NCBI RefSeq assembly: GCF_028368935.1
Contig: NZ_JAQNDK010000005.1
Span: forward strand, 310,001 to 374,000
Reading direction: 5' to 3'
Source of the DNA: Sorangium aterium
Lineage (GTDB): Bacteria; Myxococcota_A; Polyangia; Polyangiales; Polyangiaceae
DNA length: 64,000 bases
Shown here: in pieces, positions 1 through 8,333 of the stretch
Position numbering within the stretch: position 1 is the first letter of the stretch
How the letters are laid out: each line of letters begins with the position of its first letter
The notes under the pieces: model-generated
The model's input: only the letters and a program-made list of their open reading frames with translations
Told to the model about the DNA's origin: nothing
Database searches by the model: none
Position numbers and translations under genes: made by a program

Positions 1-817
1 AGCATCCGTCCGAAGGCCCCGTCGGCCAGGCATCCTGCCCATCGTCACGCAGGTGGATGCGCTCCAGGTAGAGCCCGTCCGGCGGCGCCGTGATCCCCGC
101 GTCGCGCCGATCCAGCGACGCGAGCGCGCGCGCGATCGCGCCGGGGGCGAGGTGGCCGCGCGCCACGTCCATCAAGGTGCCGACCAGGATGCGCACCATG
201 TTGTGCAGGAACGCGTTCCCCTCGACGTCGATCCGCACGACGCGCGGATCCGCGGGATCGAGCGACAGCTCGACGCCGTACAGCGTCCGCACCGTGGTCG
301 TCCGCTCGTCCGCGCTCGTCCGGAACGCGGCGAAGTCGTGGGTGCCCTTCGCGGCGAGCGCCTCGGCGCGCGCCCGCTCGATCGCCTCGTCCGTGATGCC
401 CTCGACCCGCCAGGCGCGACGGCTGAGGAACGGGTCGCGGACCAGATCCCGGAGGACCAGGTAGCGGTAGCGCTTGCGGAGGCTCTCGAAGCGCGGCGAG
501 AACCCGAGGCGCACCAGGGCCGCGCGCCGGATCACGATCTCTTCCGGGAGGTGGCGCGCGGTCGCGAGGACCCAGCCGCGCGGCGGCAGCGGCGCCGTCG
601 TGTCGAAGGCGACGCGCTGGTCGCGCGCGTGGACGCCCGCGTCGGTGCGGCTCGCGCCGCGGATCTCGCGGATGCCGGGATCGATGACGCGCAGCGCGCC
701 GAGCAGCTCTCCCGAGACCGTGCGCTGGTCGCGCTGGCGGGCGAAGCCCGCGAACGGGCGCCCGTCGTAGGCGACCGAGAGCAGGATCCCCCGGCTCGAA
801 GCGGTGCTCCTCGCCAC
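1..817 (-). CDS. truA: tRNA pseudouridine synthase A, 3' end cut by window
   Basis: Isomerises uridine 38-40 of the tRNA anticodon arm to pseudouridine, in the cytoplasm. Reading from a GTG at 817 the protein begins with a typical TruA core (ILLSVAYDG) and carries the catalytic signature RTDAGVHA with Asp59. Later blocks are RYRYLVLRD and FLHNMVRILVGTLMDVARG, which match the family C-terminal half. The frame is open to base 1, so the last few residues and the stop lie outside the window. A stop codon at 839-841 in this frame leaves the GTG at 817 as the only sensible start. It lies 21 bp after the lipoprotein gene, so it is probably the last known member of the minus-strand run starting near 3914. 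Other frames here are open only because of high GC. Confidence 0.93.
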   Translation of the reverse strand, partial: MARSTASSRGILLSVAYDGRPFAGFARQRDQRTVSGELLGALRVIDPGIREIRGASRTDAGVHARDQRVAFDTTAPLPPRGWVLATARHLPEEIVIRRAALVRLGFSPRFESLRKRYRYLVLRDLVRDPFLSRRAWRVEGITDEAIERARAEALAAKGTHDFAAFRTSADERTTTVRTLYGVELSLDPADPRVVRIDVEGNAFLHNMVRILVGTLMDVARGHLAPGAIARALASLDRRDAGITAPPDGLYLERIHLRDDGQDAWPTGPSDGC

Positions 818-838
818 GGCGCGATCGAGGCGCGCGGC

Positions 839-1249
839 CTAGCCGCCGCTCCCCCCGCCGCCCGAGCCGCCCGCGCCGCCGGCACCGCCCGAGCCGCCGG
901 CATCGCCCGAGCCGCCCGAGCCGCCGCTTCCCCCGTTGCCGCCCGAGCCGCCGTCGCCGCCCGAGCTGGCCGACGAGGTCCGCGACGCATATCCCTTGAC
1001 GCACTCCGGGTTGACGAGGCCCTCCGCGTTCTTGCAGCACTCCTCAGGGGCCGACAGCTGGCCATTCACCACGCAGGACGGGAGCTGATAGCAACCGGCC
1101 GGGTCGTTCTCGATTCCCTGGTCGCCGTCGAGGTTGTTGTTGCAGAGCGCCGTGGTCCCTTCATCGACGTGGCACGCGGCGCTCTGCAGGACGAGCGGCG
1201 CGAGCGCGAGGAGGAGCAAGCTGGCCATCCGGGGGGGGAGCGTTCGCAT
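839..1249 (-). CDS. Cys-containing lipoprotein with Gly/Ser-rich tail
   Basis: 136 aa of unknown function. Residues 1-26 form a lipoprotein signal ending in the lipobox LQSAAC, so Cys26 should be lipidated and the protein membrane-anchored on the outside of the inner membrane or in the outer membrane. Residues 27-88 hold a compact Cys-rich stretch with two adjacent cysteines (ECCKN), suggesting disulfides. From about residue 90 to the end it is nearly only Gly, Ser, Ala and Asp (GGSGG-type repeats), a low-complexity tail common in lipoproteins of this lineage. An AGGAAG ribosome site lies upstream of the ATG. The gene sits 10 bp after the AgmX/PglI-type gene and 21 bp before truA, so co-transcription is likely. 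The role cannot be inferred. Confidence 0.75.
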   Translation of the reverse strand: MRTLPPRMASLLLLALAPLVLQSAACHVDEGTTALCNNNLDGDQGIENDPAGCYQLPSCVVNGQLSAPEECCKNAEGLVNPECVKGYASRTSSASSGGDGGSGGNGGSGGSGGSGDAGGSGGAGGAGGSGGGGSGG

Positions 1250-1259
1250 CGGCTGCTTC

Positions 1260-1877
1260 CTATTGCTTGATGGTGAAGTTGATCGGAACGTTCACCACGA
1301 CGCATCCGCTCTGCGGCGGAGGCAGTGATTTGCCGCGGAAACGTCCCAAGACGCAAGACGCAATCTCGCCCGAGCCCACCGTGTCGTTGAGGATCGAGGC
1401 GCTGCACACCGCGCCGTTGGAGGCGACCTGCACGCTCACCGTCAGCTTGCCGGAGACCTCCGAGGTGCGCAGCGCGCGGTTATAACAACCCTGCGCCGAG
1501 CGAGCGAGCCCCAGGACGGCGGAGTCGAGCGCGGGCGAGGTCGCGCCGTCGCCGCACTTGCCGGAGCAAGGCGACTTGCCGGTGGTGGCCGGGCCCTGCC
1601 CCGACGCGACCTTGCCGGCGTCCACGCCGGCGTCCTCGACCTCGTCGACGGGCGGCGGCGGCGGGGGCGCGAAGAGCGGCGGAGGCTCCGCGGGCTTCGT
1701 CTCGGCGGGGACAGCGGCGGTCGGCGCCACGGGCGGCGCGGCCGGCTCCGGGCGCAGCTTCCAGTAGAGCAGGCCCGCCATGAGCGCAGCAAGGACGACC
1801 ATTCCTGCGATGTAGGGCCCAGGGCCGCCGGATTTTCCCGGGATCTGCTGGGACGACGGAGGCATCGATGCGGACAC
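1260..1877 (-). CDS. Membrane-anchored AgmX/PglI C-terminal domain protein
   Basis: 205 aa. A short N-terminus is followed by one transmembrane segment at about residues 22-42 (YIAGMVVLAALMAGLLYW). A Pro/Ala-rich spacer follows (45-78, with a run of prolines), then a C-terminal domain from about 105 with the pattern GCYNRAL followed by GKLTVSVQV and ending in a beta strand (VVVNVPINFTIK). Known: this TonB-like C-terminal fold occurs in myxobacterial AgmX/PglI gliding-related and other envelope proteins. Inference: an envelope-spanning adaptor. Paired Cys in the C-terminal domain (CSGKC) may form a disulfide. The GTG start at 1877 is chosen because GGGAGGACTTC lies at good spacing; an in-frame ATG at 1865 is the alternative. 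Confidence 0.72.
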   Translation of the reverse strand: MSASMPPSSQQIPGKSGGPGPYIAGMVVLAALMAGLLYWKLRPEPAAPPVAPTAAVPAETKPAEPPPLFAPPPPPPVDEVEDAGVDAGKVASGQGPATTGKSPCSGKCGDGATSPALDSAVLGLARSAQGCYNRALRTSEVSGKLTVSVQVASNGAVCSASILNDTVGSGEIASCVLGRFRGKSLPPPQSGCVVVNVPINFTIKQ

Positions 1878-2084
1878 GTTGAGAAGTCCTCCCGGAGAGA
1901 CGCCCGAGGTCCGGCCGCTTCTGCGGGACCATCGTGCGCCGGAGCCGAGACGCGGGCGCGTCCGGCGGGGGCGAGTCTACAAGGGCGGGCAGGGAAGCGC
2001 GCCAGGAAACTGGATGCGCCCCGGATGAACACGACAGCGCCGTGCGGAGGGCTGCTCGGCGCAGCGGCGGGCGGCTGTCTGGCG

Positions 2085-2196
2085 CGCGCGTGCAGGCGGC
2101 TCAGCGCGCGCGGCTGCGGGCGGCTCAGCGCGCGTGGCTGGCGCGCGTGCAGGCGGCTCAGCGCGCGCGGCTGGCGCGTGCAGGCGGCTCAGCGCG
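2085..2196. repeat. Tandem GC-rich repeats overlapping the rsmD stop codon
   Basis: The 12-mer cggctcagcgcg occurs four times, at 2097, 2121, 2154 and 2185, embedded in longer similar units rich in gcgcgcgtgcaggcgg. The last copy contains the rsmD stop codon, so the 3' end of rsmD has been iterated downstream. The rest of the 1878-2188 gap between rsmD and the next gene holds no convincing coding sequence. The repeats could fold into GC-rich hairpins and act as a weak terminator or mRNA-stabilising element. Confidence 0.7.
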
Positions 2197-2734
2197 TGTA
2201 GAACGACACCGAGGTGTCACCGTAGGCGCGGCTCGCAGCGCAGGTGAGCCCGGCGATCTCCGGGGAGGGATCGCGGCGCGCGTGCTCGAGGACGAGGCGC
2301 CCTTCCGGGGCGAGCAAGCCGAGCGGCCCGGCGAGGCGCGCGGCCGCGGCGGCGGCCTTGGCCAGGACGGCGTAGGGCGGATCGAGCAGGGCGAGGTCGA
2401 AGGGGCCCTCGTCGCGGAGCAGATCGAGCGCGCGCTCGACGGGGAGCGGGACGACCCGCGCCGCCTCGTCGAGGCCGAGCGCGGCGAGGTTCTCGCGGAG
2501 CACGGCGAGCGCAGGGCGGCCGCTCTCGACGAAGACGGCGCGCCGCGCGCCGCGCGAGAGCGCCTCGATGCCGAGCGCGCCGGTGCCGGCGTACAGGTCG
2601 CAGACGAGCGCGCCGGTGACGTCGCCGAGCGAGGAGAAGAGCGCCTCGCGCACGCGGTCCGCGGTCGGCCGCGTGCCCTCCCCGCGCGGCGCGGCGAGCC
2701 TTCGCCCGCCGAGCCGGCCGGCGATCACCCGCAC
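2189..2734 (-). CDS. rsmD: 16S rRNA (guanine(966)-N2)-methyltransferase
   Basis: 181 aa, usual RsmD size. It methylates N2 of G966 of 16S rRNA in the 30S subunit with SAM. The N-terminus MRVIAGRLGGRRLA and the motif RPTADRVREALFSSL are diagnostic. The SAM-binding motif I is CDLYAGTGALGIEAL at about 45-60 and the catalytic motif IV is LLDPPY at about 115-120. The start is a GTG at 2734. The gene follows the PEGA gene by 37 bp on the same strand. Its last bases, including the stop, are repeated downstream (see the repeat entry). E. coli RsmD is often beside coaD; coaD is not seen in this window. Confidence 0.93.
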   Translation of the reverse strand: MRVIAGRLGGRRLAAPRGEGTRPTADRVREALFSSLGDVTGALVCDLYAGTGALGIEALSRGARRAVFVESGRPALAVLRENLAALGLDEAARVVPLPVERALDLLRDEGPFDLALLDPPYAVLAKAAAAAARLAGPLGLLAPEGRLVLEHARRDPSPEIAGLTCAASRAYGDTSVSFYTR

Positions 2735-2771
2735 GGTCGTCCCCCCGTCGCCGCGGGCAGAGAGGCAGAGC

Positions 2772-3914
2772 TCACCAGCGGTACGTCACGTCGACGCCGC
2801 CTGCGCCGAGGCCGACGCTGGGCTGCACGCTCCAGCCGGTGCGCTCCGCGGTCTGGCTGTTGTTCGTGACGAGCAGGTACGCGCCGACCCCCGCGGACAC
2901 CACCGCCAGCGGGTAGAAGACGTACTGGAGCGCCATGAACGTGTCGGCCTTCTCGCAGAGCTGGATGCCTTTACGGGCCGTCTTCGCGTCGGCGGTGAAG
3001 TCGTCCTGGATGGCCTTGCGGTTCTCGATCGCGCAGACGTCATCGACGTTCTCCGTGAACAGCCCTCGATAGGCCGTGTACCGCGCGTCGCTCTGGATGC
3101 TCGCGACCTGGACGGAGCTGATGACGGCGACGGACCCGAACACCGCGCCCGCGCCGAGACCGATGAACCCGCCCATGCGCTTCCAGTTGGTCTGCGTCGA
3201 TTCGGCCGGCATCTGGCTGAGCGCGACGTCGGTCGTGGCGACGGGCAGGGCCACGACCGACGCCTGGGAGTCGAGGAAGCCGGCCGACTTGACGCGCACG
3301 TCGTGCGGCCCGGCCGTGACCGTGAAGGTCGCCTCGCCGTTGTGCACGTTGCCGACAGGCTTTCCGTCGATGAAGACGCTCGCCTGCGCGGCGCCCGTCC
3401 TCACGCGGAGAGCCCCGCTCGGCGGCCCGCCGGTCAGCCTCGCGATCGCCTCCGCGGCGATCTTGCGGAGCGGCTCGTCGTTGGCCTCGGTGAGGTTCGC
3501 GCTGTACTTCACCGGCACGCTCGACTCCGGCTTCCCGCGGGTCCAGAGGTGCAGCTCCCCCTCGACCTCGGTGTCGCTCTTGCGGAGCATGCCCCAGATG
3601 TACCGGTCGCTCTTGATCTGGTCGGCGATGCGGGCCTGGCAGGCCGCGTCGGGCCGATCGTCGCACTGGAGGGAGAGCGTCAGGACCTCGAGCGAGAAAT
3701 CCTCCTCGCTGACCGACCACCCCGGCGCATCCTTGATGGCGGAGCGGAGCGCCTGGGTCAGCGCGCCGGCCTGGTCATAGGCGTCGTCTGTCCGGAGGAC
3801 GACGACGGTGATCGGCAAGGCGGTGGGCGACGGCTCCGCCGCCTGGGCGGCGTTGCTGCAGGCGAGGAGGGCCACCACGGCAGCGAGACCGGTCCTCTGT
3901 GCGCGCGTCATCAT
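2772..3914 (-). CDS. PEGA-domain membrane protein with signal peptide
   Basis: 380 aa. Signal peptide at residues 1-24 (LAAVVALLACSNAAQA). The N-terminal half (about 25-185) has the look of a stress or threshold-sensing module found in myxobacterial PEGA proteins (ITVVVLRTDD, DRYIWGMLRK). A PEGA domain follows at about 195-265 (ASVFIDGKPVG, AGPHDVRVKSAGF). Two hydrophobic stretches come next, near 285-305 and 335-355 (FYPLAVVSAGVGAYLLV), then a short tail ending in a beta strand. PEGA domains are surface or periplasmic beta-sandwich repeats often attached to kinases; here there is no kinase domain. Start: tandem ATGs at 3914 and 3911. It is transcribed divergently from the phosphomutase gene at 4143 and is probably first in the run to rsmD. 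Confidence 0.75.
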   Translation of the reverse strand: MMTRAQRTGLAAVVALLACSNAAQAAEPSPTALPITVVVLRTDDAYDQAGALTQALRSAIKDAPGWSVSEEDFSLEVLTLSLQCDDRPDAACQARIADQIKSDRYIWGMLRKSDTEVEGELHLWTRGKPESSVPVKYSANLTEANDEPLRKIAAEAIARLTGGPPSGALRVRTGAAQASVFIDGKPVGNVHNGEATFTVTAGPHDVRVKSAGFLDSQASVVALPVATTDVALSQMPAESTQTNWKRMGGFIGLGAGAVFGSVAVISSVQVASIQSDARYTAYRGLFTENVDDVCAIENRKAIQDDFTADAKTARKGIQLCEKADTFMALQYVFYPLAVVSAGVGAYLLVTNNSQTAERTGWSVQPSVGLGAGGVDVTYRW

Positions 3915-4142
3915 GTGGTCCTGGGCTCCACGCGCCCAAGGTACCTGTCCGGCGGCCAGGAACGCAATCCGTGAGCCGGCGAGGCGGCGCGGCGGCGAGG
4001 CGGCGGCGATCGCGATGACGAGCCGGCGAGCCCACGCTGCGCGCGGCGTTTTTCGTTTCGCCCACGATTGCGCCGTGTCAGAGCGTCCTGGGCCCCGGCC
4101 CGCCCCTGCAGCGCGGGCGACGCGCGCTCCTCTGCCCGGTCC

Positions 4143-5564
4143 ATGAAGGTCCCCCGACACATCTTCCGCGAGTACGACATCCGCGGCGCCGCAGAGCGCG
4201 ACCTCACGAGCGGGCTTGCGCGCGAGCTCGGCGCCGCGTTCTCCCTGCTCCTCGGCCGCGAGCTCGCCGCGGGGGCGCCCCCTCGCCGGGCTCGGCCGAA
4301 GGTGGCGGTCTGCCGGGACGGCCGCCTCTCGAGCGACCGGCTGTTCTCCGCCCTCACGGACGGCCTGCTCGCGGGCGGCGCCGACGTGATCTCGGCGGGG
4401 GTCGGGCCGACGCCGCTGCTCTACTTCGCGGCGCACCACCTCCACGCCGACGGCGCGATCATGATCACGGCGAGCCACAACCCGGCGCCGGACAACGGGT
4501 TCAAGCTCATGCGCGGCAAGGCCTCGTTCTTCGGCAAGGACATCCAGGCGCTCGCCGACCTCATCGAGGAGGGCGGCGCGGACGGCCACAGCGCCGCGGC
4601 GGCGCGGGGCGATCTCACCGAGGTCGACCTCACCGAGGACTACATCGCGGCGGTGCGCGCCGCGTCCCGCCTGTCCGGCGCCGACGTCCGCTTCGTGATC
4701 GACGCCGGCAACGGCGCGGCCGGCCCGCTCGGCGTCCGCACGCTCGCGGCGCTCGGCTTCGCGCCGGACGCGCTCTTCTGCGACATCGACGGCCTCTTCC
4801 CGAACCACCACCCGGACCCGACCGTCCCCGAGAACCTCGAGGCGCTCCGCGCCCGCGTGCTCGCGACCGGCGCCGCGCTCGGCGTCGCGTGGGACGGCGA
4901 CGGCGATCGGATCGGCGTTGTCGACGAGCGCGGCGAGGTGCTCTGGGGGGACAAGCTGCTGCTCCTGTTCGCGCGGTCGCTCCTCGCGGAGCGCCCCGGC
5001 TCGGCCGTGCTCGGGGAGGTGAAGTGCTCCGAGACGCTCTACGCCGACATCGCCGCGCGCGGCGGGCGCCCCATCCTCTGGAAGACGGGCCACTCGCTCA
5101 TCAAGACCAAGATGAAAGAGGAAGGCGCCCTGCTCGCCGGCGAGATGAGCGGGCACATGTTCTTCGCCGATCGGTGGTTCGGGTTCGACGACGCGATCTA
5201 CGCGACGGTCCGCCTGCTCGAGATCGTCGCCCGGGCGCGGCGGCCCCTCGGCGAGCTGCTCGCCGACGTGCCGGAGACCTTCGCCACCCCCGAGATCCGC
5301 GTCGACTGCCCGGACGCCGTGAAGTTCGAGGTCGTCCGCCGCGTGACCGAGCACTTCCGCCGCGTCCGTCCGGTCGTGGACATCGACGGCGCGCGCATCG
5401 ACTTCGGCGGCGGGGCGTGGGGCCTCTGCCGCGCCTCCAACACGGGCCCGATCCTGGTGCTGCGGTTCGAGGGGCGGTCCGTCGCGGACCGCGACGCGGC
5501 CCGCGCCGAGGTCGAGGCCGTCGTCACCGCCGCCGTCCGCGACGCCGTCGCCCCGCTCCCGTGA
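4143..5564 (+). CDS. Phosphomannomutase/phosphoglucomutase
   Basis: 473 aa. Interconverts hexose 1- and 6-phosphates for exopolysaccharide, LPS and glycogen precursors in the cytoplasm. It belongs to the alpha-D-phosphohexomutase family: the N-terminus HIFREYDIRG is typical of the AlgC/ManB type. The phosphoserine loop is TASHNP with Ser111, and the Mg2+ loop is DGDGDRIGV starting at Asp251. The sugar loop GEMSGHMFF and a C-terminal phosphate-binding domain are also present. The ATG at 4143 is chosen because the conserved N-terminus begins there; upstream in-frame sequence is low quality. The gene is separated from prmC by only 2 bp, so the two are almost certainly co-transcribed. Substrate preference (mannose or glucose) cannot be decided from sequence alone. 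Confidence 0.92.
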   Translation: MKVPRHIFREYDIRGAAERDLTSGLARELGAAFSLLLGRELAAGAPPRRARPKVAVCRDGRLSSDRLFSALTDGLLAGGADVISAGVGPTPLLYFAAHHLHADGAIMITASHNPAPDNGFKLMRGKASFFGKDIQALADLIEEGGADGHSAAAARGDLTEVDLTEDYIAAVRAASRLSGADVRFVIDAGNGAAGPLGVRTLAALGFAPDALFCDIDGLFPNHHPDPTVPENLEALRARVLATGAALGVAWDGDGDRIGVVDERGEVLWGDKLLLLFARSLLAERPGSAVLGEVKCSETLYADIAARGGRPILWKTGHSLIKTKMKEEGALLAGEMSGHMFFADRWFGFDDAIYATVRLLEIVARARRPLGELLADVPETFATPEIRVDCPDAVKFEVVRRVTEHFRRVRPVVDIDGARIDFGGGAWGLCRASNTGPILVLRFEGRSVADRDAARAEVEAVVTAAVRDAVAPLP

Positions 5565-5566
5565 CC

Positions 5567-6445
5567 ATGTCCGAAGGCGAGCAGCAGAGCGAGGCCTGGA
5601 CGATCCGGCGCGTGATCACCTGGGCCACGGGCGACCTGAAGAAGCGCGGCGCGTCCTCGGCGCGCCTCGACGCCGAGCTCCTGCTCGGCAAGGTGCTGCG
5701 CCTCGATCGCGTCGGGCTGCTCATCGACGCCGAGCGGCCGCTCGATCGGGCCGAGCTCGCCGCCTACCGCGAGCTGCACCAGCGCCGCCGCGCCGGCGAG
5801 CCGGTCGCCTATCTCCTCGGTGTGCGGGAGTTCTACGGCCGCCCGTTCCGCGTCGATCCGCGCGTGCTCATCCCCCGCCCCGACACCGAGATCCTCGTCG
5901 AGGTCGGCCTCGCCCGGACGAGGCACCTGGCGCTCTTCGCGCGCGTCCTCGACCTGTGCACCGGGTCCGGCTGCGTCGCCGTCAGCCTCGCGTGCGAGCG
6001 GCCGACCAGCCGCGTCCTCGGCGTCGACATCTCGGACGGCGCGCTCGCCGTCGCCCGCGAGAACGCGCTCCGCCTCGGCGCGGTCAACGCGGGGTTCGTG
6101 CGCTCGGACCTCTTCGCCGGCGTGCCGTCCGGCCTTCGCTTCGACCTGATCACCGCGAACCCACCGTACATTCCGGACGAGGACGTCGCCGCGCTGCAGA
6201 TCGACATCCGCGGCTACGAGCCCCACCTCGCGCTCGCGGGGGGCCCGGACGGCCTCGTCTTCACGCGCCGGATCGTCGCGGGCGCGCCGGCCTTGCTCTC
6301 CGCCGGCGGCGTGCTGGCGGTGGAGGTCGAGGCCGGCAAGGCGGGCGCGGTGGCCGAGCTCTTCGCCGCGGCGGGGTTCGGCGGTGTCTCGAGGCACCTC
6401 GACTACGGCGGGCACGAGCGCGTCGTCTCCGGCGCCCTGCCCTGA
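5567..6445 (+). CDS. prmC: Peptide chain release factor N5-glutamine methyltransferase
   Basis: 292 aa, usual PrmC/HemK length. Methylates the GGQ glutamine of release factors RF1/RF2 using SAM. The N-terminal helical domain (about 1-85, ending in PVAYLLGVREFYG) is followed by the SAM-binding core (VLDLCTGSGCVAVSLA). The catalytic NPPY motif is at Asn198 (TANPPYIPDEDV), the hallmark of glutamine N5-methyltransferases. A C-terminal LAVEVEAGKAGAV and GHERVV complete the family pattern. The ATG at 5567 lies 2 bp after the phosphomutase stop, so translation is probably coupled. The release factor gene prfA, often adjacent in other bacteria, is not seen here. Confidence 0.93.
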   Translation: MSEGEQQSEAWTIRRVITWATGDLKKRGASSARLDAELLLGKVLRLDRVGLLIDAERPLDRAELAAYRELHQRRRAGEPVAYLLGVREFYGRPFRVDPRVLIPRPDTEILVEVGLARTRHLALFARVLDLCTGSGCVAVSLACERPTSRVLGVDISDGALAVARENALRLGAVNAGFVRSDLFAGVPSGLRFDLITANPPYIPDEDVAALQIDIRGYEPHLALAGGPDGLVFTRRIVAGAPALLSAGGVLAVEVEAGKAGAVAELFAAAGFGGVSRHLDYGGHERVVSGALP

Positions 6446-6658
6446 TCGCCCGCCGCCCGGGAGGGCGGAGGCCGCCGCGGCCGCGCAGCGCGCGCGCCTC
6501 CGCGACCGCGAGGATGGGGCTGGCGCGCTGTATGCACAGCGACGCACGGCGAGGGGGGCGTGGCGCAGTCGGTGGCGGGGGCTCGGGGCGACCCGCGCGC
6601 CGCCGGCTGCCAGCGCCGCCCCCGAGCGCGTTCACGCCGCGAAGCGGAGAGGTGTCCC

Positions 6659-7039
6659 ATGAGGCAGCTGGATCCCAGGCCGGAGAGCTCGACAGCAGAT
6701 CTCGTGAAGGAGGCGATCGCCGAGGCCAGGGAGCTGATGCAGGTCGAGGTCGCGCTGGCGCGCGACGAGATGAACCAGGAGATCTCGCGGGCGAAGGCGT
6801 CGTGCGTCGCGCTCGGCGCGGCGGCGGCCGCGGCGCTGCTCGGGGTCGCGCTGGTGCTCGTCGCGATCGCGCTGGCCATCGCGCCGGAGCCGCTGCCGGC
6901 GCTGCTGATAGGGCTCGCGTTCATCGCGCTGGCGATCGTGGTGGGCGTGGTCGGCTACAAGAGCGTGCCGAGGAGGCCGCTCGAGAGGACCCGGGGCCGC
7001 CTCGGGGCGGACGTCCGGCTGGTCCGGGAGCTCGTATGA
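6659..7039 (+). CDS. Small membrane protein, Holin-X (DUF1469)-like
   Basis: 126 aa. The N-terminal amphipathic helix (residues 10-45; STADLVKEAIAEARELMQVE) precedes two transmembrane helices at about 50-75 and 80-103 (LLIGLAFIALAIVVGVVGY). This is the layout of the 'putative actinobacterial Holin-X / phage holin superfamily III' proteins, which in most bacteria are not phage-derived and are of unknown function. A GGAGAGG ribosome site precedes the ATG at 6659; in-frame upstream codons look non-coding. The stop overlaps the next ATG by 4 bp (ATGA), so the two products are translationally coupled and probably act together at the inner membrane. The 213 bp before it (6446-6658) hold nothing recognisable. 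Confidence 0.72.
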   Translation: MRQLDPRPESSTADLVKEAIAEARELMQVEVALARDEMNQEISRAKASCVALGAAAAAALLGVALVLVAIALAIAPEPLPALLIGLAFIALAIVVGVVGYKSVPRRPLERTRGRLGADVRLVRELV

Positions 7040-7536
7040 AGGGGCTGAACGGTCAACGCGCGGACTTCGAGCGGAGGGCGGACGAGCTGCGCGACCGGCT
7101 GATGCACACGATCGAGGCGCTCGATCGGCGCCGCCACGTGCTCGTCGACGTGCGGTCGCGGGTGCGCCGGCACGGCCCCGAGGTGCTCGCCGGAGGGCTG
7201 CTGCTCGCGATCGCGGGCGGCGCGGCGGCGATCGCGCTGATCAAGGAAGTGCGCGCGCGCAACGAGCGGCCGGGCGGCGAGCGCCTCCGCGCGCTCGTGC
7301 GCTTCTGGCGGCACCCGGAGCGGGTGGCGCCGCGCGGCAAGCCGAGCGTGTCCCGCGAGATCGGCCGGAGGATCCTGGTGGGCATGGCGTCCTTCGTGGC
7401 GATACAGCTCATCCGGCGCGGCGTCCGGCTCACGCTGGCGCTGCCGGATCGGGACGCGCAGGCGCGGCGGGGCCCGCTCGAGCTCAGCGCCGCGGCGCCG
7501 GGGACCAGGAGGCCGTCCGGTCAGGGCCCGGTGTAG
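7036..7536 (+). CDS. Small membrane protein coupled to the Holin-X-like gene
   Basis: 166 aa. An N-terminal coiled-coil-like region (residues 6-45; rich in Arg/Glu/Asp) contains ELRDRL and RRRHVLVDVRSRVRRHG. One clear transmembrane segment follows at about 52-72 (VLAGGLLLAIAGGAAAIAL), and a second weaker hydrophobic stretch lies near 120-140 (GMASFVAIQLIRRG). This resembles DUF3618-type proteins that follow Holin-X-like genes in other bacteria, but that family call is only by pattern. The ATG overlaps the preceding stop (ATGA). Its 3' end overlaps the convergent gene's 3' end by 16 bp (7521-7536). Confidence 0.65.
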   Translation: MKGLNGQRADFERRADELRDRLMHTIEALDRRRHVLVDVRSRVRRHGPEVLAGGLLLAIAGGAAAIALIKEVRARNERPGGERLRALVRFWRHPERVAPRGKPSVSREIGRRILVGMASFVAIQLIRRGVRLTLALPDRDAQARRGPLELSAAAPGTRRPSGQGPV

Positions 7537-8204
7537 AGGGCGGTGCGCCACCCCAGGTAGAACCCTGGCTGGCGGACGGACGTGCTCCAGGTGTAGTCGG
7601 CGTAGAGCCACGGGCCCATCGCCACCTTCCAGAGCCGGATCCCCTCGTAGAACACGCCGCCTCCGATGCGGGCCGGCAGGGCGCCGTCGATGACCTCCGC
7701 GCCGTCGGCGTCGGAGGTCGTGTACGCGACGCCCGTGCCGGCGTCGAAGGCGACGCCGACGTCCCTCCACCGATCCGCGAGCGAGAAGAGCGGGAAGACC
7801 TCGGTGTGGAGCATGAACCCCCCGGCGAGGGAGGCGTGGTCCGCGGCGCTCAGGCCGTGTCCGCCGAAGCCAGCGCCGAACGTGAGCCAGTCCGCGAGCG
7901 CGCCGCCGATCCAGACGTAGCCTCCGGCGCCGATCCCCACGCCGGTCTCGGTGTAATGGCGCTGGAATCCGATCTTCTGGACGTCGTTCGGGAAGCCGGC
8001 GGCGCTCCCGAGCGCCAGACCTCCGGCGATGCCCGCAGCGAGCCCGCTGCGCCGCGCGGCCGATCTGGGCGCGAACAGCGGGTCAGCGGCCGGCGTCTCT
8101 CCGGCCGCCGGCTGCGCCGCGGCGGCCGCGGGGAGCACGCTGAGGCCAAGGAGCGCCGGCAGCGCGGCCGCGCGCGCGCGTCGGAGGTGGGGACACGTCG
8201 CCAT
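7521..8204 (-). CDS. Secreted/outer-membrane-type protein, function unknown
   Basis: 227 aa. An N-terminal signal peptide (LPALLGLSVLPAAAAAQPA) is followed by alternating hydrophobic and glycine-rich segments with many aromatic residues (GAGGYVWIGGALADWLTFGAG, GPWLYADYTW), which suggests an outer-membrane or autotransporter-like beta barrel. The C-terminus (YLGWRTALYTGP) lacks the classic terminal Phe. A GGAAAGGGAGC ribosome site precedes the ATG at 8204. The gene is divergent from the histidine kinase at 8334, with a 129-bp shared upstream region, and converges on the 7036 gene. No family recognised. Confidence 0.65.
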   Translation of the reverse strand: MATCPHLRRARAAALPALLGLSVLPAAAAAQPAAGETPAADPLFAPRSAARRSGLAAGIAGGLALGSAAGFPNDVQKIGFQRHYTETGVGIGAGGYVWIGGALADWLTFGAGFGGHGLSAADHASLAGGFMLHTEVFPLFSLADRWRDVGVAFDAGTGVAYTTSDADGAEVIDGALPARIGGGVFYEGIRLWKVAMGPWLYADYTWSTSVRQPGFYLGWRTALYTGP

Positions 8205-8333
8205 GGGCTCCCTTTCCTATACGATGACGCGGGGCTCGGCATCGCAATCCTGCCGCTCGGCGCGGACCGGCGCGGGCCTGACGGCGCGCCGTCGCACGGG
8301 AGGGATCGTCCGTGTTCGCGCTATGCTCCCGCC

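Noticed and set aside
6659-7536. Phage holin pair or prophage remnant
   Set aside because: Holin-X-like proteins of this type are common chromosomal membrane proteins. No other phage gene is near and the codon use matches the neighbours.
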